A DNA stretch of 48,037 nucleotides from Alphaproteobacteria bacterium (lineage in GTDB: Bacteria; Pseudomonadota; Alphaproteobacteria; Rhizobiales; Devosiaceae): positions 1-48,037 of the forward strand of contig JAHJWO010000045.1 of the NCBI GenBank assembly GCA_018828145.1, written 5' to 3'. This document shows positions 33,804 through 43,136 of this stretch, in pieces. Every line of letters starts with the position of its first letter. Position 1 is the stretch's first letter. Position numbers and translations under genes: made by a program. The notes under the pieces are model-generated. The model saw only the letters and a list, made by a program, of their open reading frames with translations, was not told the origin of the DNA and made no database searches.

Positions 33804-35372
33804 ATGATCCGCAAATGGAAAGCTATCGCGCCGCTACTGCTGGCCGCTACGGCACTGACCCTGGTCTCGCCGGCCATGGCGCAGACGCCGCCCAATATTC
33901 TGGTCGTCGGCCAGATCGCCGAACCGGCATCGCTCGATCCGCATGTCTCCACCGCCGCCAACGATTTCCGCATCGCGGTCAACATCTATGACGGCCTCGT
34001 GCGCAACAGGCCGGGCACGCTCGAAATCGAGCCGGCTCTGGCGACCGACTGGACCATTTCCGATACGGGCCTGGAATATACCTTCAACCTGCGCGAGGGC
34101 GTCACCTTCCATGATGGAACCCCCTTCAATGCCGAGGCGGTGAAGTTCAACTTCGACCGCATGCTCGATGAGGACCATCCCTTTGCCGCGACCGGCCCGT
34201 TCCCGCTTGCCTTCTTCTTCTCTGCGGTCGAGAGCGTCGAGGTGGTCGATGACCTGACGGTCAAGTTCACGCTCAACGAGCCCTTCGCCCCTTTCATGTC
34301 AAATCTGGCCTCGCCCACCGGCCTCATCGTCTCGCCGGCCGCAGTCGAGGCCTCGGGCGCCGACTATGGCCGCAATCCGGTCGGCACCGGCGCGTTCAAG
34401 TTCGAGGAATGGCAGTCCAATACCAGCGTGGTCGCCTCGCGCAACGAGGACTATTGGGATGGTGCACCGTCCCTCGAAGCGGTGATCTTCCGCCCGATCA
34501 CCGATGCAAATACCCGTGTCGCCGAAATGCTCTCCGGTGGCATCGACGTGCTGCTCGAGACCCCGCCAGACAACGTTGCCCAGTTCCGCGATGATGCCAA
34601 TTACAGCGTGGTCGAGGCCGTCGGGCCCCATGTCTGGTATGTCATGCTCAATGCCAAGGAAGGCCCCTTTGCCGATGTGCGCGTCCGCCAGGCGGTGAAC
34701 TATGCCGTCAACAAGGAAAGCCTCGTCAACGACGTGCTGCAGGGTACGGCAGACGTCTCGGCCGGTCCGATCCCGCCAGCTTTCAACTGGGCCTATAATG
34801 AAGAGGTCACCCCCTATCCCTACGACCCCGAAAAGGCCAAGGCATTGCTGGCCGAAGCCGGGGCCGAGGGCGCGACTGTCACCTTCCTCGTGACCGAGGG
34901 CGGCTCGGGCATGCTTGATCCCGTCCCCATGGGCACCGCCATCCAGGCCGACCTGGCCGCGGTGGGGCTCAATGTCGAGATCCAGACCTATGAGTGGAAC
35001 ACCTTCCTCTCCGAGGTCAATCCGGGCCTCGAAGGCAAGGCCGACATGGCCGAAATGGCCTGGATGACCTCCGATCCCGACACCCTGCCCTTCCTGACCC
35101 TGCGCACGGCGGCTTTTCCGGCCGAAGGCGGGTTCAACTCGTCCTACTATTCCAATCCCGAAGTCGACGCCCTGCTCGACCAGGCCCGCATCTCCACCGA
35201 TCCGGCGGAACGCGGCGAACTCTACAAGCAGGTCCAGGCGATCACCCACGAGGATGCTCCCTGGCTCTTCGTTGCCAACTGGAAGCAGAATGCCGTCGTC
35301 ACCAGCGCGGTGGGCGATTTCGAACTGCAGCCAGATTTCGGCCTGGTGCTGCGAGACGTGACCAAGCCATAA
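33804..35372 (+). CDS. Peptide-type ABC transporter substrate-binding protein
   Basis: A 522-residue periplasmic protein of the SBP family 5 (DppA/OppA). A signal peptide (LLLAATALTLVSPAMAQ) is followed by EPASLDPHVSTAANDFRIAV, LREGVTFHDGTPFNAEAVKF and NPVGTGAFKFEEW, the family's key motifs. It binds di- or oligopeptides or a similar solute. ATG 33804 has AAGGAGG upstream; the frame is open from 33726 over the operator region. First gene of a six-gene operon; a 13-bp hairpin follows it. Confidence 0.93.
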   Translation: MIRKWKAIAPLLLAATALTLVSPAMAQTPPNILVVGQIAEPASLDPHVSTAANDFRIAVNIYDGLVRNRPGTLEIEPALATDWTISDTGLEYTFNLREGVTFHDGTPFNAEAVKFNFDRMLDEDHPFAATGPFPLAFFFSAVESVEVVDDLTVKFTLNEPFAPFMSNLASPTGLIVSPAAVEASGADYGRNPVGTGAFKFEEWQSNTSVVASRNEDYWDGAPSLEAVIFRPITDANTRVAEMLSGGIDVLLETPPDNVAQFRDDANYSVVEAVGPHVWYVMLNAKEGPFADVRVRQAVNYAVNKESLVNDVLQGTADVSAGPIPPAFNWAYNEEVTPYPYDPEKAKALLAEAGAEGATVTFLVTEGGSGMLDPVPMGTAIQADLAAVGLNVEIQTYEWNTFLSEVNPGLEGKADMAEMAWMTSDPDTLPFLTLRTAAFPAEGGFNSSYYSNPEVDALLDQARISTDPAERGELYKQVQAITHEDAPWLFVANWKQNAVVTSAVGDFELQPDFGLVLRDVTKP

Positions 35373-35379
35373 ACCGGAC

Positions 35380-35410
35380 AGCCGGGTGAGGGCCCTACCC
35401 TCACCCGGCT
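35380..35410. other. Strong hairpin between substrate-binding protein and permease genes
   Basis: AGCCGGGTGAGGG and CCCTCACCCGGCT make a perfect 13-bp stem with a 5-base loop, 8 bases after the stop. No T-run follows, so it probably stabilises the upstream message and lowers read-through, giving more binding protein than permease. Confidence 0.72.
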
Positions 35411-35506
35411 CGACGTCGGACATGCCCGTGCCTCGTTTGCGCCCAGTGCAGACTAAGGCGCGCGGCAGGTTCCAGCGGCGCTTACAACATGGGGGGGCTA
35501 CCCGAC

Positions 35507-36454
35507 ATGACGGCTTATATTGGCAAGCGTCTGCTGGCCGCCATCCCGGTCATCCTGGGACTGTCCATCATCGTCTTTCTGGTGATGAAGCTGATTCCGG
35601 GCGATCCGGCCCAGGCTTTGCTCGGCTCCTATGCCACGCCGGAAAATGTCGCCCGCATCAATCGCGCTCTGGGCCTCGACCGTTCCTGGCCCGAGCAATA
35701 TGTCATCTGGGTAGACAATCTGCTCCAGGGCGATTTCGGGCGCTCCTATATCCTCAACCGGCCGGTTCTTGACGAGGTGATCGAGCGCTTCGGCGCCACG
35801 TTGATCCTGGCAGGCGCATCACTGGTCATCTGTTCCATTGTGGGCATTCTGGCCGGCATCGCCTCGGCGGTGCGCCAGTTCGGCTGGACGGACCGGATCG
35901 TCACCTTCTTCGTACTGGTCGGCATTTCCATGCCGGCCTTCTTCCTGGGCCTGGTCTTCATCCTGTTCTTTGCCGTGCAGTGGCGCCTGCTGCCGGCCTC
36001 GGGCATGTATGCCGTCTATGGCGGCGGCGATTTGGCCGACCTGTTGCGCCATCTGATCCTGCCAGCCGGAACCCTGGCCATTGTCGCCACCGGCGTCGTC
36101 GCGCGCCTCACCCGCGCCGCCATGCTCGAAGTGTTGCGCCAGGATTTCATTCGGACTGCCCGGGCCAAGGGCCTCAGCGAGAACGCCGTGATCTACCGCC
36201 ATGCCTTCCGCGCGGCGCTCGTCTCGGTCATTCCAGTGCTGGGCATCCAGGCCGGCTTCGTCCTGGGCGGTGCGGTCTATATCGAAACCGTGTTCCAGTG
36301 GCCTGGCCTCGGCCAGATGCTGGTCAAGGCCGTGTCGACCCGCGATCTCCTCCTGGTGCAGGGCGGGGTTCTCGTCGCGGCCACGGTCTATGTTCTCGTC
36401 AATCTGCTGGCGGACGTCGCTCAGGCCATGCTCGATCCAAGGCTGAAGGCATGA
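35507..36454 (+). CDS. Peptide-type ABC transporter permease (DppB-like)
   Basis: A 315-residue permease with six helices. MTAYIGKRLLAAIPVILGLS is the typical DppB start, MKLIPGDPAQALLG the periplasmic motif, and EVLRQDFIRTARAKGLSENA contains the ATPase-contact EAA loop. It pairs with the permease half of the next gene. ATG 35507 follows a G-rich ribosome site; an in-frame ATG at 35489 lies before it. Its TGA overlaps the ATG of the next gene. Confidence 0.93.
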   Translation: MTAYIGKRLLAAIPVILGLSIIVFLVMKLIPGDPAQALLGSYATPENVARINRALGLDRSWPEQYVIWVDNLLQGDFGRSYILNRPVLDEVIERFGATLILAGASLVICSIVGILAGIASAVRQFGWTDRIVTFFVLVGISMPAFFLGLVFILFFAVQWRLLPASGMYAVYGGGDLADLLRHLILPAGTLAIVATGVVARLTRAAMLEVLRQDFIRTARAKGLSENAVIYRHAFRAALVSVIPVLGIQAGFVLGGAVYIETVFQWPGLGQMLVKAVSTRDLLLVQGGVLVAATVYVLVNLLADVAQAMLDPRLKA

Positions 36455-38235
36455 CCCCAAGCGTGACCACCCAGCCATCTCCCAATAGGCGCCGCAGCAA
36501 TTGGCAATTGCTGATGGCCAACCGCCTCGCCGCGGCGGGCCTGTTCATCTTCGGCTTCATTCTGCTCGTGGCCATTCTGGCGCCGGTGCTGCCCATGCCC
36601 GACCCCAACATGACCGATCAGCCCAATCGCCTGCTGCCCCCGCTCAGCCAGGGCCACCTGCTGGGCACCGATCATCTGGGCCGCGACATCCTCTCGCGCC
36701 TGGTCTGGGGCACGCAAATCTCCCTCATCGTCGGCATCAGTGCCACCGCGCTGGCGGCCCTGTTCGGCTCGCTGATTGGCCTCGTGGCCGGTTATGCCCG
36801 CGGCGTTACCGACAGTGTGCTGATGCGCTTTGTCGATATGCTCATGGCCTTTCCCTATATCCTTCTGGCCATTGCCATAGTTGCCGCGCTCGGCCCTGGC
36901 CTTCTCAATGCGCTCTACGCCATTGCGCTGGTCAACATTCCCTTCTTTGCCCGCAATATCAGGGGCGTGACCGTATCGATCCGCAATCGCGAATTCGTCG
37001 ACGCGGCGCGCCTTTCGGGCAAGAGCCACGCCTCGATCCTGTTCACCGAGGTGCTGCCAAACGTGCTGCCGGTCATCGTCATCACCATGTCCACCACGGT
37101 GGGCTGGATGATCCTTGAAACCGCCGGCCTGTCCTTTCTGGGTCTGGGCGCCCAGCCGCCCACGGCCGATCTGGGCTCCATGCTCGGCCAGGCCCGCGCC
37201 CAGCTCTTCACCGCGCCGCATGCCTCGATCATTCCAGGGATCATGATCTTTGCGCTGGTGATGAGCATCAACCTGCTCGGCGATGGCATCCGTGACGTGC
37301 TCGATCCTCGCCTGCGCTCGGGCGCGCTTGATCGCCCCCTGTCGGTCACGCACATCGCGCGGCAGACCACGCCGGCGGCGACCCTGGCCGATGCGCCGGT
37401 GCTGGTGGTCGACCATCTCTTCACCGGCTTTGCCAATGGCGGCGCCGTGACGCCGGCCGTCCGCGACGTCAGCTTCCGCCTGGGCAAGGGCGAGTGCCTC
37501 GGCATAATCGGGGAAAGCGGCTCGGGCAAATCGGTGACGGCGCTGTCGCTGATGGGTCTGGTGGCCTCGCCGCCCGGCGTCATCACCAGCGGCGCGGTCT
37601 ATATCGGCGGGCAGGATGTGCTGTCGCTGCGCGAGCATGAGCTGATCGCCCTGCGCGGCGCCCGCGTCGCCTATGTGTTCCAGGATCCCTTGACTACCCT
37701 GCACCCGCTCTTCCCTGTTGCCACCCAGATCGCCGAGGCGGTGATGGCCCACAACCAGGTGAGCAAACGCGCGGCCCACCAGCGCGCCCTTGAACTCATG
37801 GAGACGGTGGGCATTCGCGACGCCGCCGATCGGGCCAGCGCCTATCCCCATGAGCTCTCGGGTGGCCAGCGCCAGCGCATTGGCATCGCCATGGCCCTGG
37901 CCAATGACCCCGACGTCATCATTGCCGACGAACCCACCACGGCGCTCGACGTGACGGTCCAGGCGCGCATCCTCGAACTGCTGCAGGACCTGCGCCGCGA
38001 GCGCGGTCTGGCGCTCCTGCTCATCACCCATGATTTCGGCGTCGTCGCCCAGGTCTGCGACCGTGTCGCGGTGATGAAGAATGGCGAGATCGTCGAGCAG
38101 GGTGAAACCGCCTCCATCCTGCGCGCACCCCAGCACGACTATACCAAGCGCCTCATCGCCTGCGTGCCCGAACTGGGCGAGGGCCATGCCTTCCTGGACC
38201 GCGTCCGCCCGCTGTTTGAGGAGACGAGGCTATGA
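36451..38235 (+). CDS. Fused permease-ATPase of a peptide ABC transporter (DppC-DppD fusion)
   Basis: A single 594-residue frame. Residues 1-290 are a DppC-type permease ([23 protein letters not shown] loop [32 protein letters not shown]). From about 315 to 594 it is a DppD-type ATPase with Walker [11 protein letters not shown]-loop [11 protein letters not shown], signature [12 protein letters not shown], Walker [13 protein letters not shown] and [13 protein letters not shown] linker of about 25 residues joins them. Most relatives encode two proteins. The start overlaps the dppB-like stop by ATGA and the stop overlaps the next ATPase by ATGA. Confidence 0.92.
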   Translation: MTPSVTTQPSPNRRRSNWQLLMANRLAAAGLFIFGFILLVAILAPVLPMPDPNMTDQPNRLLPPLSQGHLLGTDHLGRDILSRLVWGTQISLIVGISATALAALFGSLIGLVAGYARGVTDSVLMRFVDMLMAFPYILLAIAIVAALGPGLLNALYAIALVNIPFFARNIRGVTVSIRNREFVDAARLSGKSHASILFTEVLPNVLPVIVITMSTTVGWMILETAGLSFLGLGAQPPTADLGSMLGQARAQLFTAPHASIIPGIMIFALVMSINLLGDGIRDVLDPRLRSGALDRPLSVTHIARQTTPAATLADAPVLVVDHLFTGFANGGAVTPAVRDVSFRLGKGECLGIIGESGSGKSVTALSLMGLVASPPGVITSGAVYIGGQDVLSLREHELIALRGARVAYVFQDPLTTLHPLFPVATQIAEAVMAHNQVSKRAAHQRALELMETVGIRDAADRASAYPHELSGGQRQRIGIAMALANDPDVIIADEPTTALDVTVQARILELLQDLRRERGLALLLITHDFGVVAQVCDRVAVMKNGEIVEQGETASILRAPQHDYTKRLIACVPELGEGHAFLDRVRPLFEETRL

Positions 38236-39041
38236 GCCAGCCGGCAGTCGATATGCAGAACCTGGTCAAGACCTTCGGTGGTGGCCGTAGCCTGTTCGGT
38301 CGCGCGGCCAGCGAGGTCCATGCCGTCCGCGGGATTTCGTTGACCCTGCAACGGGGCGAAACACTGGGCATCGTGGGCGAGAGCGGCTCGGGTAAATCGA
38401 CCCTGGCGCGCATGCTGGTCGGGCTGGAACACCCGACTTCGGGTAGTATGGCCATCGAGGGCAAGCCGTGGTCCGAGTTGGCCTCGTCGGGGACGCGCGC
38501 CTTTGGCCGGGCCATCCAATATGTGTTTCAGGACCCCGTCGCCTCGCTCAATCCACGCAAGACCATCGGTGACATTCTCGACGTGCCACTGCGCCTGCTT
38601 TGCGGCTATGACCGCGACCGTCGCGCCCGCCGCAAGCAGGAACTCGTCGACGCCGTGCAGATGCCGCTCGATACGCTCGAGCGCTATCCGCACGAATTTT
38701 CCGGCGGCCAGGCCCAGCGCATTGCCATTGCACGGGCGCTTGCTGCCGAGGCACGTATCCTGGTGCTCGACGAGCCGGTCAGCGCGCTCGACGTCTCGGT
38801 TCAGGCGCAGGTCCTGCTGCTGCTGCAGCAATTGCGGGACGAGCTTGGCCTATCTTATCTCTTCATCAGCCACGATCTGGCCGTGGTGGAATCGATTTCC
38901 GATCGGGTCGCCGTCATGTATCTGGGAGAGGTGGTGGAAACCGGTCCCGCCGCCCGGCTTTTTGCCGCCCCTCAACATGATTACACCAGGGCCCTGATCG
39001 CCAGCGCCCCCCGCCTGACGGTATCGGACAGCCCTCCATGA
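38232..39041 (+). CDS. Peptide-type ABC transporter ATPase (DppF-like)
   Basis: A 269-residue ATPase. Walker A is [11 protein letters not shown]-loop FQDPVASLNP, signature FSGGQAQRIAIARAL, Walker B LVLDEPVSALD and H-loop FISHDLAVVES. It forms the second nucleotide-binding subunit alongside the ATPase half of the fusion protein. It is somewhat short at the C-terminus, where DppF proteins often carry an oligopeptide extension. Overlaps its neighbours by 4 bases on both sides. Confidence 0.93.
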   Translation: MSQPAVDMQNLVKTFGGGRSLFGRAASEVHAVRGISLTLQRGETLGIVGESGSGKSTLARMLVGLEHPTSGSMAIEGKPWSELASSGTRAFGRAIQYVFQDPVASLNPRKTIGDILDVPLRLLCGYDRDRRARRKQELVDAVQMPLDTLERYPHEFSGGQAQRIAIARALAAEARILVLDEPVSALDVSVQAQVLLLLQQLRDELGLSYLFISHDLAVVESISDRVAVMYLGEVVETGPAARLFAAPQHDYTRALIASAPRLTVSDSPP

Positions 39042-39853
39042 GCGAACTCGACTCCCCAGAGACACCCGCAGCGGCGGCAGGTCCTCGCCGCAAGCGCACC
39101 GACGAAATCGTGGATGCCATCAAGCGCATGATCGTCGAGCACGGACTGGCGCCAGGCGACCGCCTGCCGCAGGAACGGGAGCTGATCTCCCAGTTCGCCG
39201 CCGGCAAGAGCACGGTGCGCGAGGCGCTCAAGGCATTGGAGGTTCAAGGGCTCATCTCGGTGCGCACGGGGCCGGGTGGCGGAGCCTTCATCGAGCGCAT
39301 GTCGGAAGGCCGGGCGATGAGCCTGCTGTCCAACTTTCTGTTCGCCAAGAACTTGTCTATCGCCAACATCTACGAGATGCGCAAAGTGCTGGAGCCGCAG
39401 GTCGCCGCCAGCGCCACGCCCCATATCGATGAAGCGGGCCTCAAACGCCTCGAGGCGATCATCGGCATCTACGACCACGAGCCGGCAGATCCCACCGAGC
39501 GCTGGAACCAGCGCATGGCCGAGCTCGATTTTCATGGTGTCGTAGCGCAGTATTCCGACAATCCCATCCTGGCCTTTACCTGCCGGTTCCTGCAGCGCCT
39601 GCTCAAGGACCTGACCATCGCTCAGGACATCTATGTCCACCCCGAGCCCGTATCCCGCGCCCGCGGCATTCAGCACCAACGCGATCTCATCGCCGCCATG
39701 CGGCGCCGCGACGCCGAGGCGGCAGCTGCCATTCTTTCAGTGCATATGGCCGAGGCCGAACAGCACATGCTCGATCTTCAAGCCAAGCTGATGGACCGTT
39801 TCCTGACCGAAGAGGCGACGCCGGCCCGCACCAGAAAGCGCCGCACCGCATGA
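39038..39853 (+). CDS. GntR-family regulator, FCD (FadR-type), in peptide operon
   Basis: A 271-residue regulator. The winged helix (APGDRLPQERELISQFAAGK, STVREALKALEVQGLI) is followed by an FCD domain with YEMRKVLEPQVAASAT, AELDFHGVVAQYSDNPI and SVHMAEAEQHML. Because it lies inside the transporter operon, it is the probable ligand-responsive repressor of that operon and of the divergent DUF1028 gene. It starts in the ATGA overlap with the ATPase gene and ends overlapping the M42 peptidase start. Confidence 0.92.
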   Translation: MSELDSPETPAAAAGPRRKRTDEIVDAIKRMIVEHGLAPGDRLPQERELISQFAAGKSTVREALKALEVQGLISVRTGPGGGAFIERMSEGRAMSLLSNFLFAKNLSIANIYEMRKVLEPQVAASATPHIDEAGLKRLEAIIGIYDHEPADPTERWNQRMAELDFHGVVAQYSDNPILAFTCRFLQRLLKDLTIAQDIYVHPEPVSRARGIQHQRDLIAAMRRRDAEAAAAILSVHMAEAEQHMLDLQAKLMDRFLTEEATPARTRKRRTA

Positions 39854-40899
39854 TCGATCAGGACTACCTCCTCGACCGCCTGCTGCAATTGCTCAAGACG
39901 CCCAGTCCTGTCGGCATGACTGGACGCGCAACCGATCTGGTCGATTCCTGGCTGCGCGAACTCGGCTATACCCCACGTTATACCCGCCGAGGCATCCTTT
40001 ATGTCGAGGTGGGTAAGGGCGCCCCGCGCCGCGCCTTGGCCGTGCATCTGGACACACTTGGGGCCATGGTGAGCGAACTCAAGCCCAATGGCCGGCTGGC
40101 TTTGCGCAATACCGGGACCTGGGCGGCGCGCTTTGCCGAGGGGGCCCGTGTCACCATTTTTTCCGATACTGCAGAACACCGCGGCACGATCCTGCCGCTC
40201 AAGGCCTCCGGCCATCGCTTCAATACTGAAGTCGATAGCCAGCCTGCCGATTGGGACAATCTGGAAATCCGCGTCGACGCCATCCTGCCCGACCGGCCCA
40301 GTCTGATTGCCGCCGGTTTCAATGTCGGCGACATGGTGGCGATCGATGCCCAGCCCGAAGTGGTGGATGGGTTCATCGTCTCCCGCCATCTCGATGACAA
40401 GGCGGGCTGCGCCACCCTGCTGGCCGTGCTGAAATCAATCAGCGACGGACAACTCAAGGTGTCGGTGCCCTTCCAAGCCATGTTCACCATCGGCGAGGAG
40501 ATCGGCATTGGCGGCACGCATGGCTTTGGCCCGGACGTCGAGGAACTGCTCGCCATCGACAATGCCGTGACCGCGCCCAACCAGGCTTCGCGCGACGATG
40601 CCGTGACCATCGCCATGCGAGACCGCCAGGGTCCGTTTGACGCGCACATGACACGTCAGTTGCTGGCCCTTTGCCAGGGCGACGGCATCCGGCATGAACG
40701 CGACACCTTCCGCCACTACCGCTCCGACAGTGCCGCTGCAGTGGAAGCCGGATGGGATCTTCGTGTGGGTCTAATCTGCTTCTCGTTGGACAGCTCCCAC
40801 GGCTGGGAGCGAACACACTCTTCCTCCCTGCTGGAACTTGGAAAGTTGCTGGTTGCATATCTGGGAGCCGATCTTGTGCCGGCGGGCAGCCGAGAATGA
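39850..40899 (+). CDS. M42-family metallopeptidase
   Basis: A 349-residue protein of the M42 (glutamyl aminopeptidase/PepA-like) family. AVHLDTLGAMVSEL gives the first His/Asp, VSRHLDDKAGCATLL the bridging Asp, TIGEEIGIGGTHG the catalytic Glu pair and SLDSSHGWERTHSSSL the last His, so two metals can bind. It likely cleaves peptides brought in by the ABC transporter, in the cytoplasm. The ATG overlaps the gntR stop (ATGA). Last gene of the operon. Confidence 0.9.
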   Translation: MIDQDYLLDRLLQLLKTPSPVGMTGRATDLVDSWLRELGYTPRYTRRGILYVEVGKGAPRRALAVHLDTLGAMVSELKPNGRLALRNTGTWAARFAEGARVTIFSDTAEHRGTILPLKASGHRFNTEVDSQPADWDNLEIRVDAILPDRPSLIAAGFNVGDMVAIDAQPEVVDGFIVSRHLDDKAGCATLLAVLKSISDGQLKVSVPFQAMFTIGEEIGIGGTHGFGPDVEELLAIDNAVTAPNQASRDDAVTIAMRDRQGPFDAHMTRQLLALCQGDGIRHERDTFRHYRSDSAAAVEAGWDLRVGLICFSLDSSHGWERTHSSSLLELGKLLVAYLGADLVPAGSRE

Positions 40900-41049
40900 C
40901 TAATCCCACGGGCCGAAATGGCTCCCGTTTGCGAGCCCAACACAAGTCCAGCCGCGAGCCGGCGACGCAGCTCTGGCCCGCGCCGCTGAAAATTGCAGAA
41001 TCAACGCCGACACAGATTTGACTGGAGGCGCTGCAATAGGGTCTGCCCC

Positions 41050-41760
41050 CTACGGCGCCAGTGCCTCCCTCAGCGCCAAGCCCGTCGTCGTTCGCAGGTC
41101 CAGGTCGGCTTCGATGTGGTCAATGTGGGTCAGCAAGAGGGTACTGGCGCGGGGGCCGTCGCGGGCTTCGAGGGCGGCGAGGATGTCGGCGTGGTCGTTG
41201 TGGCCGCAGCTGGAGGCGCCGGAGCGGCCGTAGAGGGCGATAACCAGGGAGGAGCGGGCGACCAGCTCTTCCATGAAGCGCAGCAGGATGGCGTTGCCGG
41301 CCACGCTGGCGAGCAGCAGGTGGAAATCGCCCGAGGCATGGATTTCGGCGCGGCGGGCGGTTGGGCCGCGTTCGCCCATCAGCCGACTTTCATCATGCAG
41401 GCGGGCGCGGAAGGTGGCGATTTCGCTCGTGGTGATGCGCTCGGCGGCGGCGCGGGCAATGCCTGGCTCGATGAGGCGGCGGGACTGAAACACCTGCCGC
41501 GCCTCGTCCGGCGTGGGATTGGCGACGAAGGCGCCGCGATTGCGCTCGGTCCGGACCAGGCCCTCGAAGGCCAGCGCCTGCAGGGCGGCGCGCACGACGG
41601 TGCGGCTGACATCGAACAGGGTGCCGACCTCGGCCTCGTTGAGCTTGGTGCCGGGCGCCAGGCGGCGGTCGACAATGGCATCGCGCAAATGATCGCGGAT
41701 CATCGCGGCACGGTCTTCGGCGACGAATGGTCCGCTGAAAGTCTGGTCTGTAAGCGTCAT
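41050..41760 (-). CDS. GntR-family regulator, FCD subgroup
   Basis: A 236-residue regulator. The winged helix (LAPGTKLNEAEVGTLFDVSR, TVVRAALQALAFEGLV) precedes an FCD domain: RRLIEPGIARAAAERIT, SGDFHLLLASVAGN, LLLTHIDHIEADLDL. It is divergent from the polyamine-type ABC operon over 260 bp and probably controls it; repeats of GCATACAAT lie between them. The related regulators at 24,363 and 39,038 belong to other operons and are not close copies. Confidence 0.92.
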   Translation of the reverse strand: MTLTDQTFSGPFVAEDRAAMIRDHLRDAIVDRRLAPGTKLNEAEVGTLFDVSRTVVRAALQALAFEGLVRTERNRGAFVANPTPDEARQVFQSRRLIEPGIARAAAERITTSEIATFRARLHDESRLMGERGPTARRAEIHASGDFHLLLASVAGNAILLRFMEELVARSSLVIALYGRSGASSCGHNDHADILAALEARDGPRASTLLLTHIDHIEADLDLRTTTGLALREALAP

Positions 41761-41817
41761 GGTTCACCCGGTCGGCCATTCATAGGAAGAATCGCGCCGC
41801 AACGGAAGCGGCAAGTC

Positions 41818-41849
41818 GCATACATTCGCCAGACAAGATTGCATACAAT
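41818..41849. promoter_or_regulatory. Candidate GntR operator repeats before the polyamine-type ABC operon
   Basis: GCATACATT (41,818-41,826) and GCATACAAT (41,841-41,849) are near-identical, 23 bp apart. The second lies in ATTG-CATA-CAAT (41,838-41,849), an inverted repeat like those bound by FCD-type GntR proteins. They lie 58-90 bp before the divergent gntR start. Confidence 0.45.
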
Positions 41850-42020
41850 GTTGGCAGGTAATGGAAACACTTGCACAGGAATCGGGCATTTAGTGGCGCT
41901 GCCCATTTATCGCACATTACGGCTGAAGGTGAATTGAACTCGAATATCAATGGGTTATTGCGTGCCTGCGAGTCTGGCACGGCGGATGCATAGAGTTTCC
42001 CGACAATCGGGGGACGCTGG

Positions 42021-43109
42021 ATGTCGAAAGCTGCCGAGATCGATATCGCATCGGTTTCCAAAATCTACGGCAAGACCACGGCGGTGGATGCCATCAGCCT
42101 GAAGATACCGGCGGGCAGCTATTGCTGCCTGCTCGGGCCCTCGGGCTGCGGCAAGACCTCGACGCTGCGGATGATTGCCGGGCATGAAAGCGTTTCGATC
42201 GGCGACATCGTGCTGGGCAAGGATGTGGTGACCCACCTGCCCCCGGCCAAGCGCGGCACGGCGATGATGTTCCAGTCCTATGCGCTGTTTCCGCATCTGG
42301 ACCTCGTCGACAATGTTGCCTTCAGCCTCAAGATGAGTGGCGTCGACAAGGAAACGCGCCGCGCCAGGGCGCTCGACATGCTCAAGCTGATGCAGATGGA
42401 CGGCTATGCCAGCCGCAAGCCGGCGCAGCTATCGGGCGGACAGCAGCAGCGCGTGGCGCTGGCAAGGGCGCTGATCACCGACCCTGAAGCGCTGCTGCTG
42501 GACGAGCCGCTGTCGGCGCTCGACCCGTTTCTCAAGATCCGCATGCGGGCCGAGCTCAAGAAGCTGCAGAAGCAACTCGGCATCACCTTCGTGCATGTGA
42601 CCCACAGCCAGGAAGAGGCCATGGCGCTGGCCGACCTCATCGTGGTGATGAGCGACGGGCGCATCGAGCAGGCGGCGACCCCGCGCGAGGTGTTCGAGCG
42701 GCCGGCCACGGCTTTCGTCGCGCGCTTCATGGGCGATCACAATGTGATTTCCGGCAAGGTGTTGGGTTCGTCCAACGGGCTTGTCAGCTTCGAGGTGGTG
42801 GGCGGCGCAACGTTTTCGGCCTCGGGTGCGCCCCGACCAGCGGGCACGGATGTCGACGCCGCCATACGCACCGACCACGTGCGGATCGGGGAGAGCCCGG
42901 TCAAGGGGCTGGGCTTTACCGGCATCGTCTCCAATCTCGAATATCGCGGCCCGACGGTGAAGCTCACCATCGAGGGCGCCGGCATTGCCGAATTCACCGC
43001 CATCATCACTGACACGGCTTTTTACGCGACGCCCGTCGCGGTGGGCGATGCAGTGCCGCTCCATTGGGACGCAGGGGACGCGATCATCCTCGGCTCGCCC
43101 GATCGTTAA
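42021..43109 (+). CDS. Polyamine-type ABC transporter ATPase (PotA-like)
   Basis: A 362-residue ATPase. Walker A is GPSGCGKTST, Q-loop FQSYALFPHL, signature LSGGQQQRVALARAL, Walker B LLLDEPLSALD and H-loop HVTHSQEEAM; the C-terminal 110 residues form a TOBE-type regulatory domain. The order of ATPase, binding protein and two permeases matches spermidine/putrescine-family importers, which also carry amino-acid derivatives. The true solute is unknown; the racemase downstream hints at an amino acid or hydantoin-like compound. Confidence 0.93.
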   Translation: MSKAAEIDIASVSKIYGKTTAVDAISLKIPAGSYCCLLGPSGCGKTSTLRMIAGHESVSIGDIVLGKDVVTHLPPAKRGTAMMFQSYALFPHLDLVDNVAFSLKMSGVDKETRRARALDMLKLMQMDGYASRKPAQLSGGQQQRVALARALITDPEALLLDEPLSALDPFLKIRMRAELKKLQKQLGITFVHVTHSQEEAMALADLIVVMSDGRIEQAATPREVFERPATAFVARFMGDHNVISGKVLGSSNGLVSFEVVGGATFSASGAPRPAGTDVDAAIRTDHVRIGESPVKGLGFTGIVSNLEYRGPTVKLTIEGAGIAEFTAIITDTAFYATPVAVGDAVPLHWDAGDAIILGSPDR

Positions 43110-43136
43110 ACCAGCCAGCAACAGGGACATCAGGCT

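Noticed and set aside
36421..38187. A 588-codon minus-strand frame
   Set aside because: It lies fully across the permease-ATPase fusion gene on the other strand and shows only low-complexity His/Gln/Asp-rich sequence.
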